The position numbers and the translations under genes were made by a program. The notes beneath the pieces are model-generated. The model saw only the letters and a program-made list of their open reading frames with translations, did no database searches and was not told the DNA's origin. DNA of 45,436 nucleotides from Nitrosomonadales bacterium (GTDB lineage Bacteria > Pseudomonadota > Gammaproteobacteria > Burkholderiales > Gallionellaceae). The stretch lies in assembly GCA_016213335.1 (NCBI GenBank), contig JACRAQ010000084.1, positions 1-45,436 on the forward strand, given 5' to 3'. This document shows, in pieces, positions 1 through 8,605 of this stretch; positions within the stretch are counted from its first letter, which is position 1; every line of letters begins with the position of its first letter.

Positions 1-1495
1 CGCTCAGCCCGGTGCTGGCGAAGAACCCCAGGTAGTGCGCCTGCACCGGGGCGGCGCGGCGCGCGAACACCCCCATGCGGTTGAAGGCGGTGTGGCCGGA
101 CAGGTCTACCAGCACGTCTATGCCATCGGCCTCGATGCGGTCCCTGAGCGCGGCATCCGGGATGCCGAAGACGGGAACCCAGTGTTCCACCAGTGACTGC
201 AACCGTTCTGTCACGGCATCCCGCTGGCCGTGGTTCGAGTAGGCGTACAGCTCCACACGCCGCCGGTCGTGGTGGGTGAAGAGTTGTTCTGCGAAGTAAC
301 TTATCGCATGGTTCCAGTAGTCTCCCGATACATAACCGATCTTGAGGCGCCGCCCGGCAGAGGGGGCCGCGAAAAAACGGGCTGCCTGCCTGTCTTCGGC
401 TGGCACGCAGGCGCGTTCCCAGCCGCGCGCCAAAGCCAGGTAATCGCCGGGATCAAGAAATGCCTGATAAGCATGGAGGAATAACAGGCTGCTGTATGCT
501 TCTGAAAAATCCGGCTTGAGCGCAAGCGCGCGGCGGAAGCTTTCCATCGCCTCGCCCACCTTGCCCTGATCCTTGAGCGCGTATCCCAGATTGTGGTACG
601 CCTCGGCATAATTCGGCCGGAGCGCCAGCGCCTTGCGATAGTTCACCGCCGCCTCGCCCAGTTTGCGTTGCTCCTTGAGCGCATTACCCAGGTTAAAGTG
701 CGCCTCGGCAAAACCCGGATCAAGCGCGAGCGCTCTCTGGTAGCAGTTTGCGGCTTCGCCATGCTTGCCTAGGTCGTTCAGCACAACACCCAGATTGTTG
801 TGCGCCTCGGCGTAACCCGGCCTGATGGCGAGCGCTTTCCGGTAGCAGACCACGGCTTCGTCCCGCTTGCCCAGATCACTCAGCGCGACGCCCAGATTGT
901 TGTGCGCCTCGGCATAATCCGGCCTGATGGCGAGCGCTTCGCGGTAACTCCCGATCGCCGCATCGAGCCTGCCCTGCTCTCTGAGCGCGTTCCCCGCGTT
1001 GTAGCAATCGCCGGCACGATAGAGCTCCCGGGCTTTTTGCTGGCTGGTCTTGGCTTCCTCCAGCCTGCCTTGCTCCCTAAGCGCATCTCCCAGGTTGCGA
1101 TGCGCCTCGGCAAAAGCCGGGTCAAGCGCGAGCGCTTTCCGGTAGCAAGCCACCGCTTCGTCTGTTCTTTTCAGTGCCTGGTTGACCGCGCCCAGGGCGT
1201 TATGGAAATCGGGGTTGCCGGGGGCAGCGCGGATGGCGCGGTTGATGAGTTCGGCAGCCGCTTCGTGCCTTCCGTCCTGATAGGCATGCTTGCCCAGCAT
1301 GAACAGCGCTTCCAGATTTACGGGATTTTCTTCGAGCGCGCCCCTTTCCGCCTGCGATAAATTTCCCCCCTTGTGGTGCTGCAAAGGGTTTTGCCGGGCG
1401 GCAGAAGGGCTGGATGCGGCATTTCCAAGACAACATTTCTTGTACTTTTTCCCGCTACCGCACGGGCAAGGGTCGTTGCGGCCAGGCAGCGTCAT
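1..1495 (-). CDS. SEC-C/TPR-repeat O-GlcNAc-transferase-like (SPINDLY) protein, 3' end outside window
   Basis: The frame is open from an ATG at 1495 to the left edge, about 498 codons. It starts with a SEC-C zinc-binding motif (PCPCGSGKKYKKCC, residues 9-22). Roughly seven 34-residue tetratricopeptide repeats follow, with the recurring pattern YRKALALxPxYAEAHxNLG. After about residue 380 comes the beginning of the OGT-type glycosyltransferase domain (GT41 family), including KIGYVSGDYWNHAISYF and DLSGHTAFNRMGVFARRAAP. Family knowledge: SPINDLY/OGT-like bacterial proteins transfer a sugar to proteins or act in surface glycosylation; acceptor and donor cannot be read here. It lies 17 bases downstream of prfB on the same strand and may be co-transcribed with it. 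The SEC-C motif fused ahead of the TPRs is a notable arrangement. The catalytic C-terminus lies outside the window, so activity cannot be judged. Confidence 0.85.
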   Translation of the reverse strand, partial: MTLPGRNDPCPCGSGKKYKKCCLGNAASSPSAARQNPLQHHKGGNLSQAERGALEENPVNLEALFMLGKHAYQDGRHEAAAELINRAIRAAPGNPDFHNALGAVNQALKRTDEAVACYRKALALDPAFAEAHRNLGDALREQGRLEEAKTSQQKARELYRAGDCYNAGNALREQGRLDAAIGSYREALAIRPDYAEAHNNLGVALSDLGKRDEAVVCYRKALAIRPGYAEAHNNLGVVLNDLGKHGEAANCYQRALALDPGFAEAHFNLGNALKEQRKLGEAAVNYRKALALRPNYAEAYHNLGYALKDQGKVGEAMESFRRALALKPDFSEAYSSLLFLHAYQAFLDPGDYLALARGWERACVPAEDRQAARFFAAPSAGRRLKIGYVSGDYWNHAISYFAEQLFTHHDRRRVELYAYSNHGQRDAVTERLQSLVEHWVPVFGIPDAALRDRIEADGIDVLVDLSGHTAFNRMGVFARRAAPVQAHYLGFFASTGLS

Positions 1496-1512
1496 CGCGT
1501 TGTGCGGCCGGA

Positions 1513-2617
1513 CTACAGGCCCTGCTTCAGGCTCGCGCTGATGAAATCGTCCAGGTCGCCATCCAGCACGCTCTGGGTGTTGCCGATTTCCACGTTGGTG
1601 CGCAGATCCTTGATGCGCGACTGGTCCAGCACGTAGCTGCGTATCTGGTGGCCCCAGCCGATGTCGGTCTTGGAGTCTTCCAGCTTCTGCTGTTCGGCCT
1701 GGCGCTTGCGCAGCTCGGTTTCGTACAGGCGCGATTTCAGCATCGCCATCGCTTCGGCGCGGTTGCGGTGCTGCGAACGGTCGCTCTGGCACTGCACCAC
1801 GATATTGGTGGGCAGGTGGGTGATGCGCACCGCCGAGTCGGTCTTGTTGATGTGCTGCCCGCCCGCGCCGGAGGCGCGGAAGGTGTCCACGCGCAAATCG
1901 GCGGGATTGATGTCCACCTCGATGGAGTCGTCCACTTCGGGATAGACGAACACGCTGGCGAATGAGGTGTGGCGGCGGTTGCCGGAATCGAACGGGGATT
2001 TGCGCACCAGCCGGTGCACGCCGGTCTCGGTGCGCAGGCGGCCATAGGCGTAGTCGCCGGAAACCTTGAGCGAGGCGCTCTTGATGCCCGCCACTTCGCC
2101 CGCAGATTCTTCCAGCACTTCGACCCCGAAGCCCTTGCGCTCGCAATAACGCAGGTACATGCGCAGCAACATGGAGGCCCAGTCCTGCGCCTCGGTGCCG
2201 CCCGAACCTGACTGGATGTCCACGAAGCAGTTGTTGGCGTCCAGTTCGCCGGAAAACATGCGGCGGAATTCCATGTCCGCCACCTGTTTCTCCATCTGAT
2301 GGATGTCTTCCGCGATACTGTGCAGGCTGGCATCGTCGCTTTCCGCCTGCGCCATTTCAAACAGCTCGGCGGCATCGCTGAGGTTCTGATCCAGCTGGCG
2401 CAACGAAAGGACGATGCCTTCCAGCATCTTGCGCTCGCGCCCCAGCTCCTGCGCGCGCTTGCTGTCCTGCCAGGTGGCCGGATCTTCGGCGAGAATTACG
2501 ACTTCGGCGAGACGTTCCTGCTTGCCTTCGAAGTCAAAGATACCTCCGCAGTTCACCGGCGCGCGCGCGCAGGTCCTGGAGGTGGTGGGTGATAGCGTTG
2601 AGTTGTTCGGCTTCCAT
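1513..2617 (-). CDS. prfB: Peptide chain release factor 2, with programmed +1 frameshift
   Basis: RF2 recognises UGA and UAA stop codons and triggers peptide release on the ribosome. Translation starts at the ATG at 2617 ([14 protein letters not shown]). It meets an in-frame TGA at 2536-2534 after codon 27 and must shift +1 at CTT-TGA-C to continue as [12 protein letters not shown], giving 367 residues (E. coli RF2 has 365). The slippery site is preceded by an AGG Shine-Dalgarno-like triplet just before TAT CTT TGA C, the conserved autoregulatory arrangement in which low RF2 favours the shift. The stop-codon-recognition SPF tripeptide is near residues 207-209 and the catalytic GGQ near 252-254 ([13 protein letters not shown]). 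Nothing suggests loss of function: the break is the normal regulatory frameshift. The TPR/OGT-like gene follows on the same strand. Confidence 0.97.
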
Positions 2618-2645
2618 GGTATTGTCGCGTGCCGGAAAGGCTGTA

Positions 2646-2651
2646 ATTATA
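2646..2651 (-). promoter_or_regulatory. Probable -10 element of the prfB promoter
   Basis: On the minus strand a perfect TATAAT lies 29 bases before the prfB ATG, a good distance for a short leader. I could not find a good -35 hexamer at 16-18 bases, so this is a partial promoter match. Confidence 0.4.
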
Positions 2652-2814
2652 GCGCAAACGGCCCCAGCAGCATCTTGCCGGAGATCGCGCGCCAAACGCG
2701 ATGGCAGGCCACCTGCAACGCCCGAAGCTGTTCGTAATCGCAGTTCGGCGGCCTTGCCCATCCTGCGCCAGTGGTACAATCAGTTCGCACTTAACCGGAC
2801 GCTACTGATACTTT

Positions 2815-3633
2815 ATGAAGCAATACTTGTTGAACACGATAATGGGCAGGGCCGCCTTGTCATTGCGCGACAAGTTCGAGATTCTTCATGCTGCTTTATT
2901 CGACTCTGATGGGGTAGGTACGCTTGCAAACGATCAACTGGCAATGAAGCTTGTAACGGCAATTTGCCAGCCTGGCAAGGTATTCATTGATGTCGGAGCA
3001 CATATTGGTTCTGTCATATCGCAAGTCGCGCATCATGACCCATCTATACGAATTGTGGCTATCGAAGCAATTCCGGAAAAGATTGCAGCATTACGGCGCA
3101 AATTTCCCGCTATTGAGCTTCATGATTGCGCAGTCGGCGAATCCACTGGCGAGGTTTCTTTTTTCATAAATGTCAAACAGTCAGGATATAGCTCACTTAA
3201 AAGACCGGAAGACGCCAATAAAGGGATAATTTCCGAAATACGGGTACCAATCAGAAGGCTGGATACACTCGTGACATCGAGTGACGTAGATGTTATCAAG
3301 ATTGATGTTGAAGGGGCGGAATTAGGTGCCCTTCGAGGAAGTGAAAATATATTGAACAATTGTCGCCCGGTAATAATGTTTGAGAGCGGGCCTCAGCCGG
3401 ATGATGATGTTGATAATGGCAAGAGCGCCTTGTTTCAATTTTTGACTTTAAATGGCTACGCCATATTTGTGCCAAATCGTGTCGCCCATAACGATGCTGG
3501 GCTATCTGAAAATGGGTTCATTGAAAGTCACTTGTATCCACGCCGGACAACAAATTACTTTGCCATACCCAAGGAGCGGCGCGTCGAAGTTCGGGACCGG
3601 GCGCGCAGCATCCTCAATATCCATTCTGTTTAA
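2815..3633 (+). CDS. FkbM-family SAM-dependent methyltransferase
   Basis: 272 residues. The class I methyltransferase fold shows as motif I VFIDVGAHIGS (residues 56-66), the acidic strand-2 end VAIEAIPEK (81-89) and the FkbM-type block VIKIDVEGAELGALRG (about 160-175). FkbM proteins O-methylate sugars or small metabolites; next to a polysaccharide locus, methylation of a glycan residue is the likely role, though the substrate is not visible. It is transcribed rightward, divergent from prfB and convergent with the ExeA-type ATPase gene, so it is a single-gene unit. It looks more AT-rich than prfB and its codon use differs from the housekeeping genes, which suggests acquisition by transfer. A possible -10 (TACAAT) lies about 40 bases upstream without a clear -35. 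Confidence 0.85.
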   Translation: MKQYLLNTIMGRAALSLRDKFEILHAALFDSDGVGTLANDQLAMKLVTAICQPGKVFIDVGAHIGSVISQVAHHDPSIRIVAIEAIPEKIAALRRKFPAIELHDCAVGESTGEVSFFINVKQSGYSSLKRPEDANKGIISEIRVPIRRLDTLVTSSDVDVIKIDVEGAELGALRGSENILNNCRPVIMFESGPQPDDDVDNGKSALFQFLTLNGYAIFVPNRVAHNDAGLSENGFIESHLYPRRTTNYFAIPKERRVEVRDRARSILNIHSV

Positions 3634-3710
3634 AGGTTACCCAACTCAAAATGTTGGAGTTGACTTGAAATGCGCCTCCGACTTACCGCTTCGCCGGATC
3701 ATCGCTGCAC

Positions 3711-4523
3711 CTAAAGCGCCCCGAATTCGGCCTTGTCGTTCAGCACATCCTTGACCAGCGCCAGGTCAATGCGTTCGGCTTCAGAGGAAAACCCGTAAAC
3801 CAGCGCGGTATCGCACAGGATGTTGATGCTCCTCGGAATACCCTGGCTGGCCGTCGCAATCATGGCGCAGGCCGCCGAAGTAAAAAGGGGGGTTTCCCTG
3901 CCGGCCGTTTTCAGCCGGTGCTCGATGTAGTTTTGCACCTCGGCAACGGAAAGGGGGGTGATATGAAAATCCACCGCGACGCGCTGGGCGAGCTGCTTCA
4001 GGTCGGGCCGCTTGAGCAGGTCGCGCAGTTGCGGCTGCCCGACCAGGATGACCTGAAGCAGCTGGTGTTTGTCCGCGTTGATATTCGACAGCATGCGCAA
4101 GGATTCCAGCGCGCCGGGAGCAAGGTTCTGCGCCTCGTCCACGATCAGCAGCACGGTTTTCCCCGCCCCGTATTGCTCGATCAGAAAACGCTGGAAGGCA
4201 TCGTACAGCGCCACCCTGGACTTTCCGTCATAGGGCAAACCGAAAGCCAGCATGATCCATTCCAGCAGGTCGGCGATATCCGGCGAGGTGTTGTTCACCA
4301 GGCCAACCGTGATATTGGAAGCCATCTGGTTGAGCAGGTGCCGGATCAACGTGGTTTTGCCGCAGCCGATCTCGCCGCTGATCACCGAAAAACCTGCGCC
4401 GTTCTGGATGCCGAATTCCAGCATCGCGTAGGCGAGCGCGTGGCGCCGGCCAAAATACAGGAAGTCCGGGTCGGGTTGGATGGAGAAGGGCTTTTCCTTC
4501 AAGCCGTAGAACGCTTCGTACAT
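3711..4523 (-). CDS. ExeA/GspA-like AAA+ ATPase of the polysaccharide/exosortase type
   Basis: 270 residues. It opens with MYEAFYGLKEKPFSIQPDP, the typical start of ExeA-like ATPases including those in PEP-CTERM/exosortase loci. Walker A is GEIGCGKT (50-57) and Walker B is LLIVDEAQ (125-132). A QLRDLLKRPDLKQLAQR segment resembles the sensor/arginine-finger region. There is no C-terminal peptidoglycan-binding domain or membrane segment, so it is shorter than GspA/ExeA and consists of the ATPase part only. It is the last gene of the minus-strand operon; its ATG is 3 bases after the stop of the upstream glycosyltransferase, suggesting translational coupling. Likely role (inference): an accessory ATPase for polysaccharide export or regulation. 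I did not assign a gene symbol because MshM, ExeA and exosortase-locus ATPases cannot be separated here. Confidence 0.85.
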   Translation of the reverse strand: MYEAFYGLKEKPFSIQPDPDFLYFGRRHALAYAMLEFGIQNGAGFSVISGEIGCGKTTLIRHLLNQMASNITVGLVNNTSPDIADLLEWIMLAFGLPYDGKSRVALYDAFQRFLIEQYGAGKTVLLIVDEAQNLAPGALESLRMLSNINADKHQLLQVILVGQPQLRDLLKRPDLKQLAQRVAVDFHITPLSVAEVQNYIEHRLKTAGRETPLFTSAACAMIATASQGIPRSINILCDTALVYGFSSEAERIDLALVKDVLNDKAEFGAL

Positions 4524-4526
4524 TGC

Positions 4527-5522
4527 TTACTTGTACTCGATCAGGCGCGCCGTTTTCCCGGCCAGCCGGTTATATAAAAAATTCAACTGCCCTGCCGCCT
4601 CGGGGAATTTGCCGAGCACCAGAAACAGGGCACGCCACCAGTTTTCCCGCGCGGAGAGCGTACCACGCAAAGCGAGGCGAGCGACCTGCGCCGGATAAAT
4701 CAGCAGCAGCGCCAGGCCCGGCGCCCCCAGCCAGAAAAAAAGCACCAGCGCCAACGCGGGAACGCCCAGGCCCCACGCCCAGATGCGCCGCGATTCCCTG
4801 ATGCGGTGCCGTTCCGGCGGCGCACCGTGCAGGTACGCCCCCTCCGCGTAGGCGTAACCGCTGCGCCTGGCACGCTTCCACCACTGCCCGAAGCGCGTGA
4901 TCGCGGCATCGTGCAGCACCATTTCCTCGCCCAGCCGCCATATCTTCCAGCCTGCCGCCCTGAGCCGCACACAGAGCTCAGGCTCTTCACCGGCGATCAG
5001 GCCGTCACGATAACCGCCGGCCTGCTCAAGAGCATCGGCACGCATCATCGCATTACCGCCGCAGGCCTTTGCTTCTCCCACCGGCGTATTCCATTCAATG
5101 TCGCACAGCATGTTATAGACGGAGCGATCCGGAAACCGTTCGCGGCATCGTCCGCAAACCACTGCCACGCCGGTGTGCTCATCGAGAAACCGTGCTGCCT
5201 TTTCCAGCCACCCCGGCACGACCTCGCAATCCCCGTCCACGAATTGCACGTAGCGCAGTCCGGGAGCTATCGCGCGCAGGCGGCGGAACCCCTCGTTCCT
5301 CGCCCTGGCGGCGGTGAAGGAAATGGTCATGTCCAGTTCAACCACCTCAACCCCGAGCGCGCGCGCCATATCCACCGAGCCATCGGTCGAGCCGGAATCC
5401 ACATACACCACGCTCCCCGCCAGCCCTGCAACAGATGTGAGGCATTTGCGCAGGCGCTCACCCTCGTTGCGGCCTATGGCCACCAACCCGGCTGGCACAA
5501 CTGTGTTTTGGCCTTCAGGCAT
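4527..5522 (-). CDS. Glycosyltransferase family 2 with C-terminal membrane segment
   Basis: 331 residues. GT-A fold signatures are VAIGRNEGERLRKCL (14-28), VVYVDSGSTDGS (38-49), the metal-binding DxD as FVDGDCE (94-100) and the acceptor-side acidic block IAGEEPELCVRLRAAGW (176-192). A hydrophobic stretch at about 248-285 probably makes one or two membrane helices, anchoring the enzyme at the cytoplasmic face. It would add a sugar from a nucleotide-sugar donor to a lipid-linked polysaccharide intermediate; the specific sugar cannot be predicted. It begins 15 bases after the previous glycosyltransferase and ends 3 bases before the ATPase gene, firmly inside the operon. Confidence 0.88.
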   Translation of the reverse strand: MPEGQNTVVPAGLVAIGRNEGERLRKCLTSVAGLAGSVVYVDSGSTDGSVDMARALGVEVVELDMTISFTAARARNEGFRRLRAIAPGLRYVQFVDGDCEVVPGWLEKAARFLDEHTGVAVVCGRCRERFPDRSVYNMLCDIEWNTPVGEAKACGGNAMMRADALEQAGGYRDGLIAGEEPELCVRLRAAGWKIWRLGEEMVLHDAAITRFGQWWKRARRSGYAYAEGAYLHGAPPERHRIRESRRIWAWGLGVPALALVLFFWLGAPGLALLLIYPAQVARLALRGTLSARENWWRALFLVLGKFPEAAGQLNFLYNRLAGKTARLIEYK

Positions 5523-5537
5523 CCGTTGCGGTCCTGC

Positions 5538-6515
5538 TCATGTTTTTGGCGGATTGGAGTGTTTCAGGGGGTGCAGCCAGTTCGTCCAGATATCCAGCCA
5601 TTTTCCTTCAATTGCCGCTTTGTCCGGGCGTCCGAGCAGCTGCCGCGCTCCGGATACTATCCGCCCCAGCCACCAGAGGAGATTCGCTCCCAACAGGCCA
5701 AGCCTGCCATAGGTCTGGTAATAGTATCGGGTGCGGGATTCATAATAATATCTGGGTAGCCGCTTCTTCAGCCGGGTCTGTTCCGTAACCGGCGAGCTGC
5801 CACCACACAAATGCACTACCCGCGCCTCGGGGTTATGCACAATGTCCCACCCGGCCTTGCGGGCGCGGTGGCAGAACTCGATATCCTCAAAATACATGAA
5901 GTAGCCATCATCCATTAGTCCGGCTTGCCGGAATACCTCATCCTTCACCAGCACACAGGCAAAACTGGTCCACTGGGGCCGCACGATTTGCGTTTGTACC
6001 GGCAAGGCAACGACGTAACGGCTGAAGCACTCGGAAACCAAGCCGGTTTGAGCGGCAGAAATCAGCTCGCTGGCAGGCGCCGGAAATCTGAAACAGCTCT
6101 CCTGCCCCACGCCGTCCGGCCACTCGAGCCGCGGGCTGACCAGCCCGGCTTCGGGAAAACGCATTGCAGTATCCAGCATGATCCGTATCGCGCCAGGCCG
6201 AATCAGGGTATCGCTGTTCAGCAGCAGGTAATAACGGGCTTTGAGGGATTGGATGCCGGTATTGTTTCCGCCGGAAAACCCGGAGTTGTGTTCGGATTCA
6301 ACAAATATTACCTTGCCGCCAGCATCATGCCGAGCCAGCCAGTCGCGAATGATGCCGGGAGAATCATCCCCGGAATGGTTATCCACGACAACAGTTTCCC
6401 CATCCACGCCGTCAAGTTCCGGCAGAAGCGTTTTCAGGCAGTCAATAACGAACTTCGGTGTACGGAAGTTTATTATTACAACAGACAACATCAGCGAGGG
6501 CGATTCCTGTTTCAT
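5538..6515 (-). CDS. Glycosyltransferase family 2, rhamnosyltransferase-like (WbbL type)
   Basis: 325 residues. N-terminal SVVIINFRTPKFVIDCL (11-27) and VVVDNHSGD (42-50) give the nucleotide-binding half. NSGFSGGNNTGI (77-88) and LLLNSDTLIRPGA (97-109) are typical of the WbbL-like rhamnosyltransferase branch, where NSD replaces DxD. The YFEDIEFCHRARKAGW block further on is the usual acceptor-binding region. The C-terminus has a short hydrophobic, basic tail. It would transfer a sugar, plausibly a deoxyhexose, to the growing repeat unit; the donor assignment is family-based inference. It is the fifth gene of the minus-strand operon, separated from the upstream methyltransferase by about 145 bases, the largest gap in the operon after that following the epimerase. 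Confidence 0.86.
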   Translation of the reverse strand: MKQESPSLMLSVVIINFRTPKFVIDCLKTLLPELDGVDGETVVVDNHSGDDSPGIIRDWLARHDAGGKVIFVESEHNSGFSGGNNTGIQSLKARYYLLLNSDTLIRPGAIRIMLDTAMRFPEAGLVSPRLEWPDGVGQESCFRFPAPASELISAAQTGLVSECFSRYVVALPVQTQIVRPQWTSFACVLVKDEVFRQAGLMDDGYFMYFEDIEFCHRARKAGWDIVHNPEARVVHLCGGSSPVTEQTRLKKRLPRYYYESRTRYYYQTYGRLGLLGANLLWWLGRIVSGARQLLGRPDKAAIEGKWLDIWTNWLHPLKHSNPPKT

Positions 6516-6660
6516 GCTTTTCCAAACTTCCGGGTTGACGGGCTTTCCTCTGCCGCCAGCTATGGCGCAGCAAGCGTGGCCGAACAGTGCCCGTTCGCAG
6601 CGGAGTTGCCATCGGACGCAATAACACTGCTTCCTTAACTATCTGTACCGTGAAAACGGT

Positions 6661-7569
6661 TCAGTCAATTTTGATTTCCTGAAACATTTCCGGGTCAATA
6701 TCCCGCAACATCTGGCGGTACTGCCTGTACATCCGCAGATGCCTCCGCAACGGTTCAGGTACGATTTTCCCCATCGCCCCTAGTAGGCTTGGGCGAGGGG
6801 CTGAATCCCGGTAGAAGAAATCCAGCCGGTGAGCGTCTCCATCACGGCTGGGTTGTTTGTCCCAAATGTTCGAGTAATCGCTCTGGTATGGCATGGCTGA
6901 AAAAATTGGTGCTTCCCTCAACTTTCGCGCACGCACGTACAAGTTGGTTGCCGCTCCGGTGACACATCCGACACGTCGCTGTAACTTGTCGGGGTCTGTG
7001 ACCTGAAGCCACGGCCCCGCTCCCCATCCCTCGTTAAGGTACATTTTCTCGATCTGGAAACCGTTATCCTCACAAAATATACGGAAGAAAGTTTCCGGGC
7101 TGAACTGATAAAATCCATGTCCCATCATATTGTTGCTAGGTGTTACTGACAGGAAGTGCCCACCAACTTCGACCATTTCCATGCAGTTCTGAATTGCCTG
7201 CGGGAAATTGAACACATGCTCCAGAGTGCCACCATCAAAAACCATGGAATAGCGTTGCCTGAGCCCTTCTGGAATCGGCTGGTTCATGTCATGCACGACC
7301 GTGGCGCTTTCGAACGACGAGTAATCCATGGAATCTATGACTTGCGCCCCCAGCGCCCGGAACAGGGGATCTGCGAATTGGTTTGCTTCCTTCAGAATGC
7401 GCTCCACTTCCTCGTCCGTGGAACAAAGACCATACAGGTGCAGCAGCCCCTTGAGAACGGAAGGCCTGAGAAGCAGGTCTTGCCTGCCTAGCGTTATGGT
7501 TCGCGCGAAAGAAACACCTGTTTTGCGCGATGACAGCAGGAAACGCAGCGTTGATTCTTCAATTCCCAC
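6661..7569 (-). CDS. Class I SAM-dependent methyltransferase-like protein, divergent
   Basis: 302 residues. The centre reads SMVFDGGTLEHVFNFPQAI (108-126) followed by EMVEVGGHFLSVTPSNN (131-147). This resembles the post-motif-II region of Methyltransf_11-type proteins, where a DxxxxLEH segment is followed by a leader strand and a final beta-hairpin. The glycine-rich motif I (DxGxGxG) is not evident near the N-terminus, so SAM binding is unusual or lost. In polysaccharide loci such proteins typically methylate a sugar or cap chain ends, but that is inference. It sits between the epimerase and the WbbL-like glycosyltransferase on the same strand. It could also be a non-catalytic relative. Confidence 0.65.
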   Translation of the reverse strand: MGIEESTLRFLLSSRKTGVSFARTITLGRQDLLLRPSVLKGLLHLYGLCSTDEEVERILKEANQFADPLFRALGAQVIDSMDYSSFESATVVHDMNQPIPEGLRQRYSMVFDGGTLEHVFNFPQAIQNCMEMVEVGGHFLSVTPSNNMMGHGFYQFSPETFFRIFCEDNGFQIEKMYLNEGWGAGPWLQVTDPDKLQRRVGCVTGAATNLYVRARKLREAPIFSAMPYQSDYSNIWDKQPSRDGDAHRLDFFYRDSAPRPSLLGAMGKIVPEPLRRHLRMYRQYRQMLRDIDPEMFQEIKID

Positions 7570-7675
7570 AGCTTAACTCCTTGATCCTGTAATATGCTGT
7601 TAAAACTCGATAACTGCTAACAATCATTGCCGCCGTTGATCGCAAAGCAGAGCGCACCGCACAAAACCGTAACCG

Positions 7676-8605
7676 TCATATCTGGTTTTTCTTCATATCT
7701 TGTGCCATCCAGCCAAATTGGAGCGACAGCCCCTTCTGCATGGAAATTCCGGGGCTCCATCCGAGTAATGTTCTGGCTTTTTCAATGTTGAGCACAATCT
7801 CGGGAACGTCATAGGAGCGCGCCGCAATATATTCTATGTCCGCTCCCTTTCCAGTTGCGGTTTCTATCATTTGTACAAGCTCCACCAAATTTAGCCCTCT
7901 ACCCGAACCTGCATTGACCACCCCGGTCAGGTTCGATTCAGCCGCAATACGGCACATTCTGGCCAAATCGGTAACGTAAAGGTAATCGCGTTTTGTGCTC
8001 CCATCTCCCCAGATCGTGATTTTTTCGTCCGACAGGATTTTGTGCATAAAGGTTGAAACTACCCCCTGCACACCCTGATGGCCCTGCCGGGGGCCAAAGG
8101 GATTGGATGCCCTGACTATCAGCGGCTTTAATCCGTAAAGGTATTCAAACATGCCCAGGTATTTCTCGATCGCCACCTTGACAATGCCGTAAGAGCAAAT
8201 CGGGTTTAGCGGGTGGGTTTCCGGCACCGGCAAAATGGAGGGAATGCCGTAAACGGTTCCGCCGGAGGATAAATAAACGATCCGCTCAACGTTGGCCGAC
8301 CTCATAAGCTGAAACAGGCGCACACTGTTTTCAAGATTGCTTTGAATATCGGCAATGGGATCGAGGTTGGAAGTGCTAGGAACAGTGGTGCTGATCAGAT
8401 GTATCACGACATCTATTCCCTGCATCGCTTCAGCCAGCAACGGCGTGTTTGCGAAATCGCCAAGGTAGTACCTGACCGACGGTAGCGGCTTGCGCCACAC
8501 TTCATGGCTGCGATCAAACACGCGGACTTCGTGCCCGGCATCAAGAAGCTCATCCAGGATGTGCGTCCCGATAAAACCGTTCCCCCCAAGAACAAGAATT
8601 TTCAT
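7676..8605 (-). CDS. NAD-dependent epimerase/dehydratase (extended SDR, GalE-like)
   Basis: 309 residues from the ATG at 8605. The NAD-binding glycine motif is LGGNGFIG (6-13). The catalytic pair is YGIVK (139-143), preceded by the Ser/Thr-containing strand VYLSSGGTVYG. NPFGPRQGHQG and KRDYLYVTDLARM are the substrate-binding and C-terminal signatures of UDP-sugar epimerases/dehydratases. It would convert a nucleotide sugar used by the adjacent glycosyltransferases. Start choice: the ATG overlaps the TGA of the upstream GT4 gene as ATGA, a common coupled arrangement; a TTG six bases earlier is possible but less likely. Whether it is a 4-epimerase, a reductase or a dehydratase cannot be decided from sequence alone. 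Confidence 0.88.
   Translation of the reverse strand: MKILVLGGNGFIGTHILDELLDAGHEVRVFDRSHEVWRKPLPSVRYYLGDFANTPLLAEAMQGIDVVIHLISTTVPSTSNLDPIADIQSNLENSVRLFQLMRSANVERIVYLSSGGTVYGIPSILPVPETHPLNPICSYGIVKVAIEKYLGMFEYLYGLKPLIVRASNPFGPRQGHQGVQGVVSTFMHKILSDEKITIWGDGSTKRDYLYVTDLARMCRIAAESNLTGVVNAGSGRGLNLVELVQMIETATGKGADIEYIAARSYDVPEIVLNIEKARTLLGWSPGISMQKGLSLQFGWMAQDMKKNQI

Noticed and set aside
785-1150. CRISPR-like regularly spaced similar sequences
   Set aside because: Spacing of 102 bases and in-frame protein repeats show TPR-coding DNA, not a CRISPR array.
800-1360. 186-residue plus-strand frame over the TPR gene
   Set aside because: Its repeats simply mirror the TPR repeats of the minus-strand gene; no ribosome-binding site.
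1513-2556. prfB as an ordinary gene starting at 2556 or as a frameshifted pseudogene
   Set aside because: The CTT-TGA-C site and the good upstream start at 2617 are the conserved programmed frameshift of RF2.
3641-3662. Hairpin after the FkbM gene as terminator
   Set aside because: CAACTC/GAGTTG is only 6 bp and not followed by a T-run.
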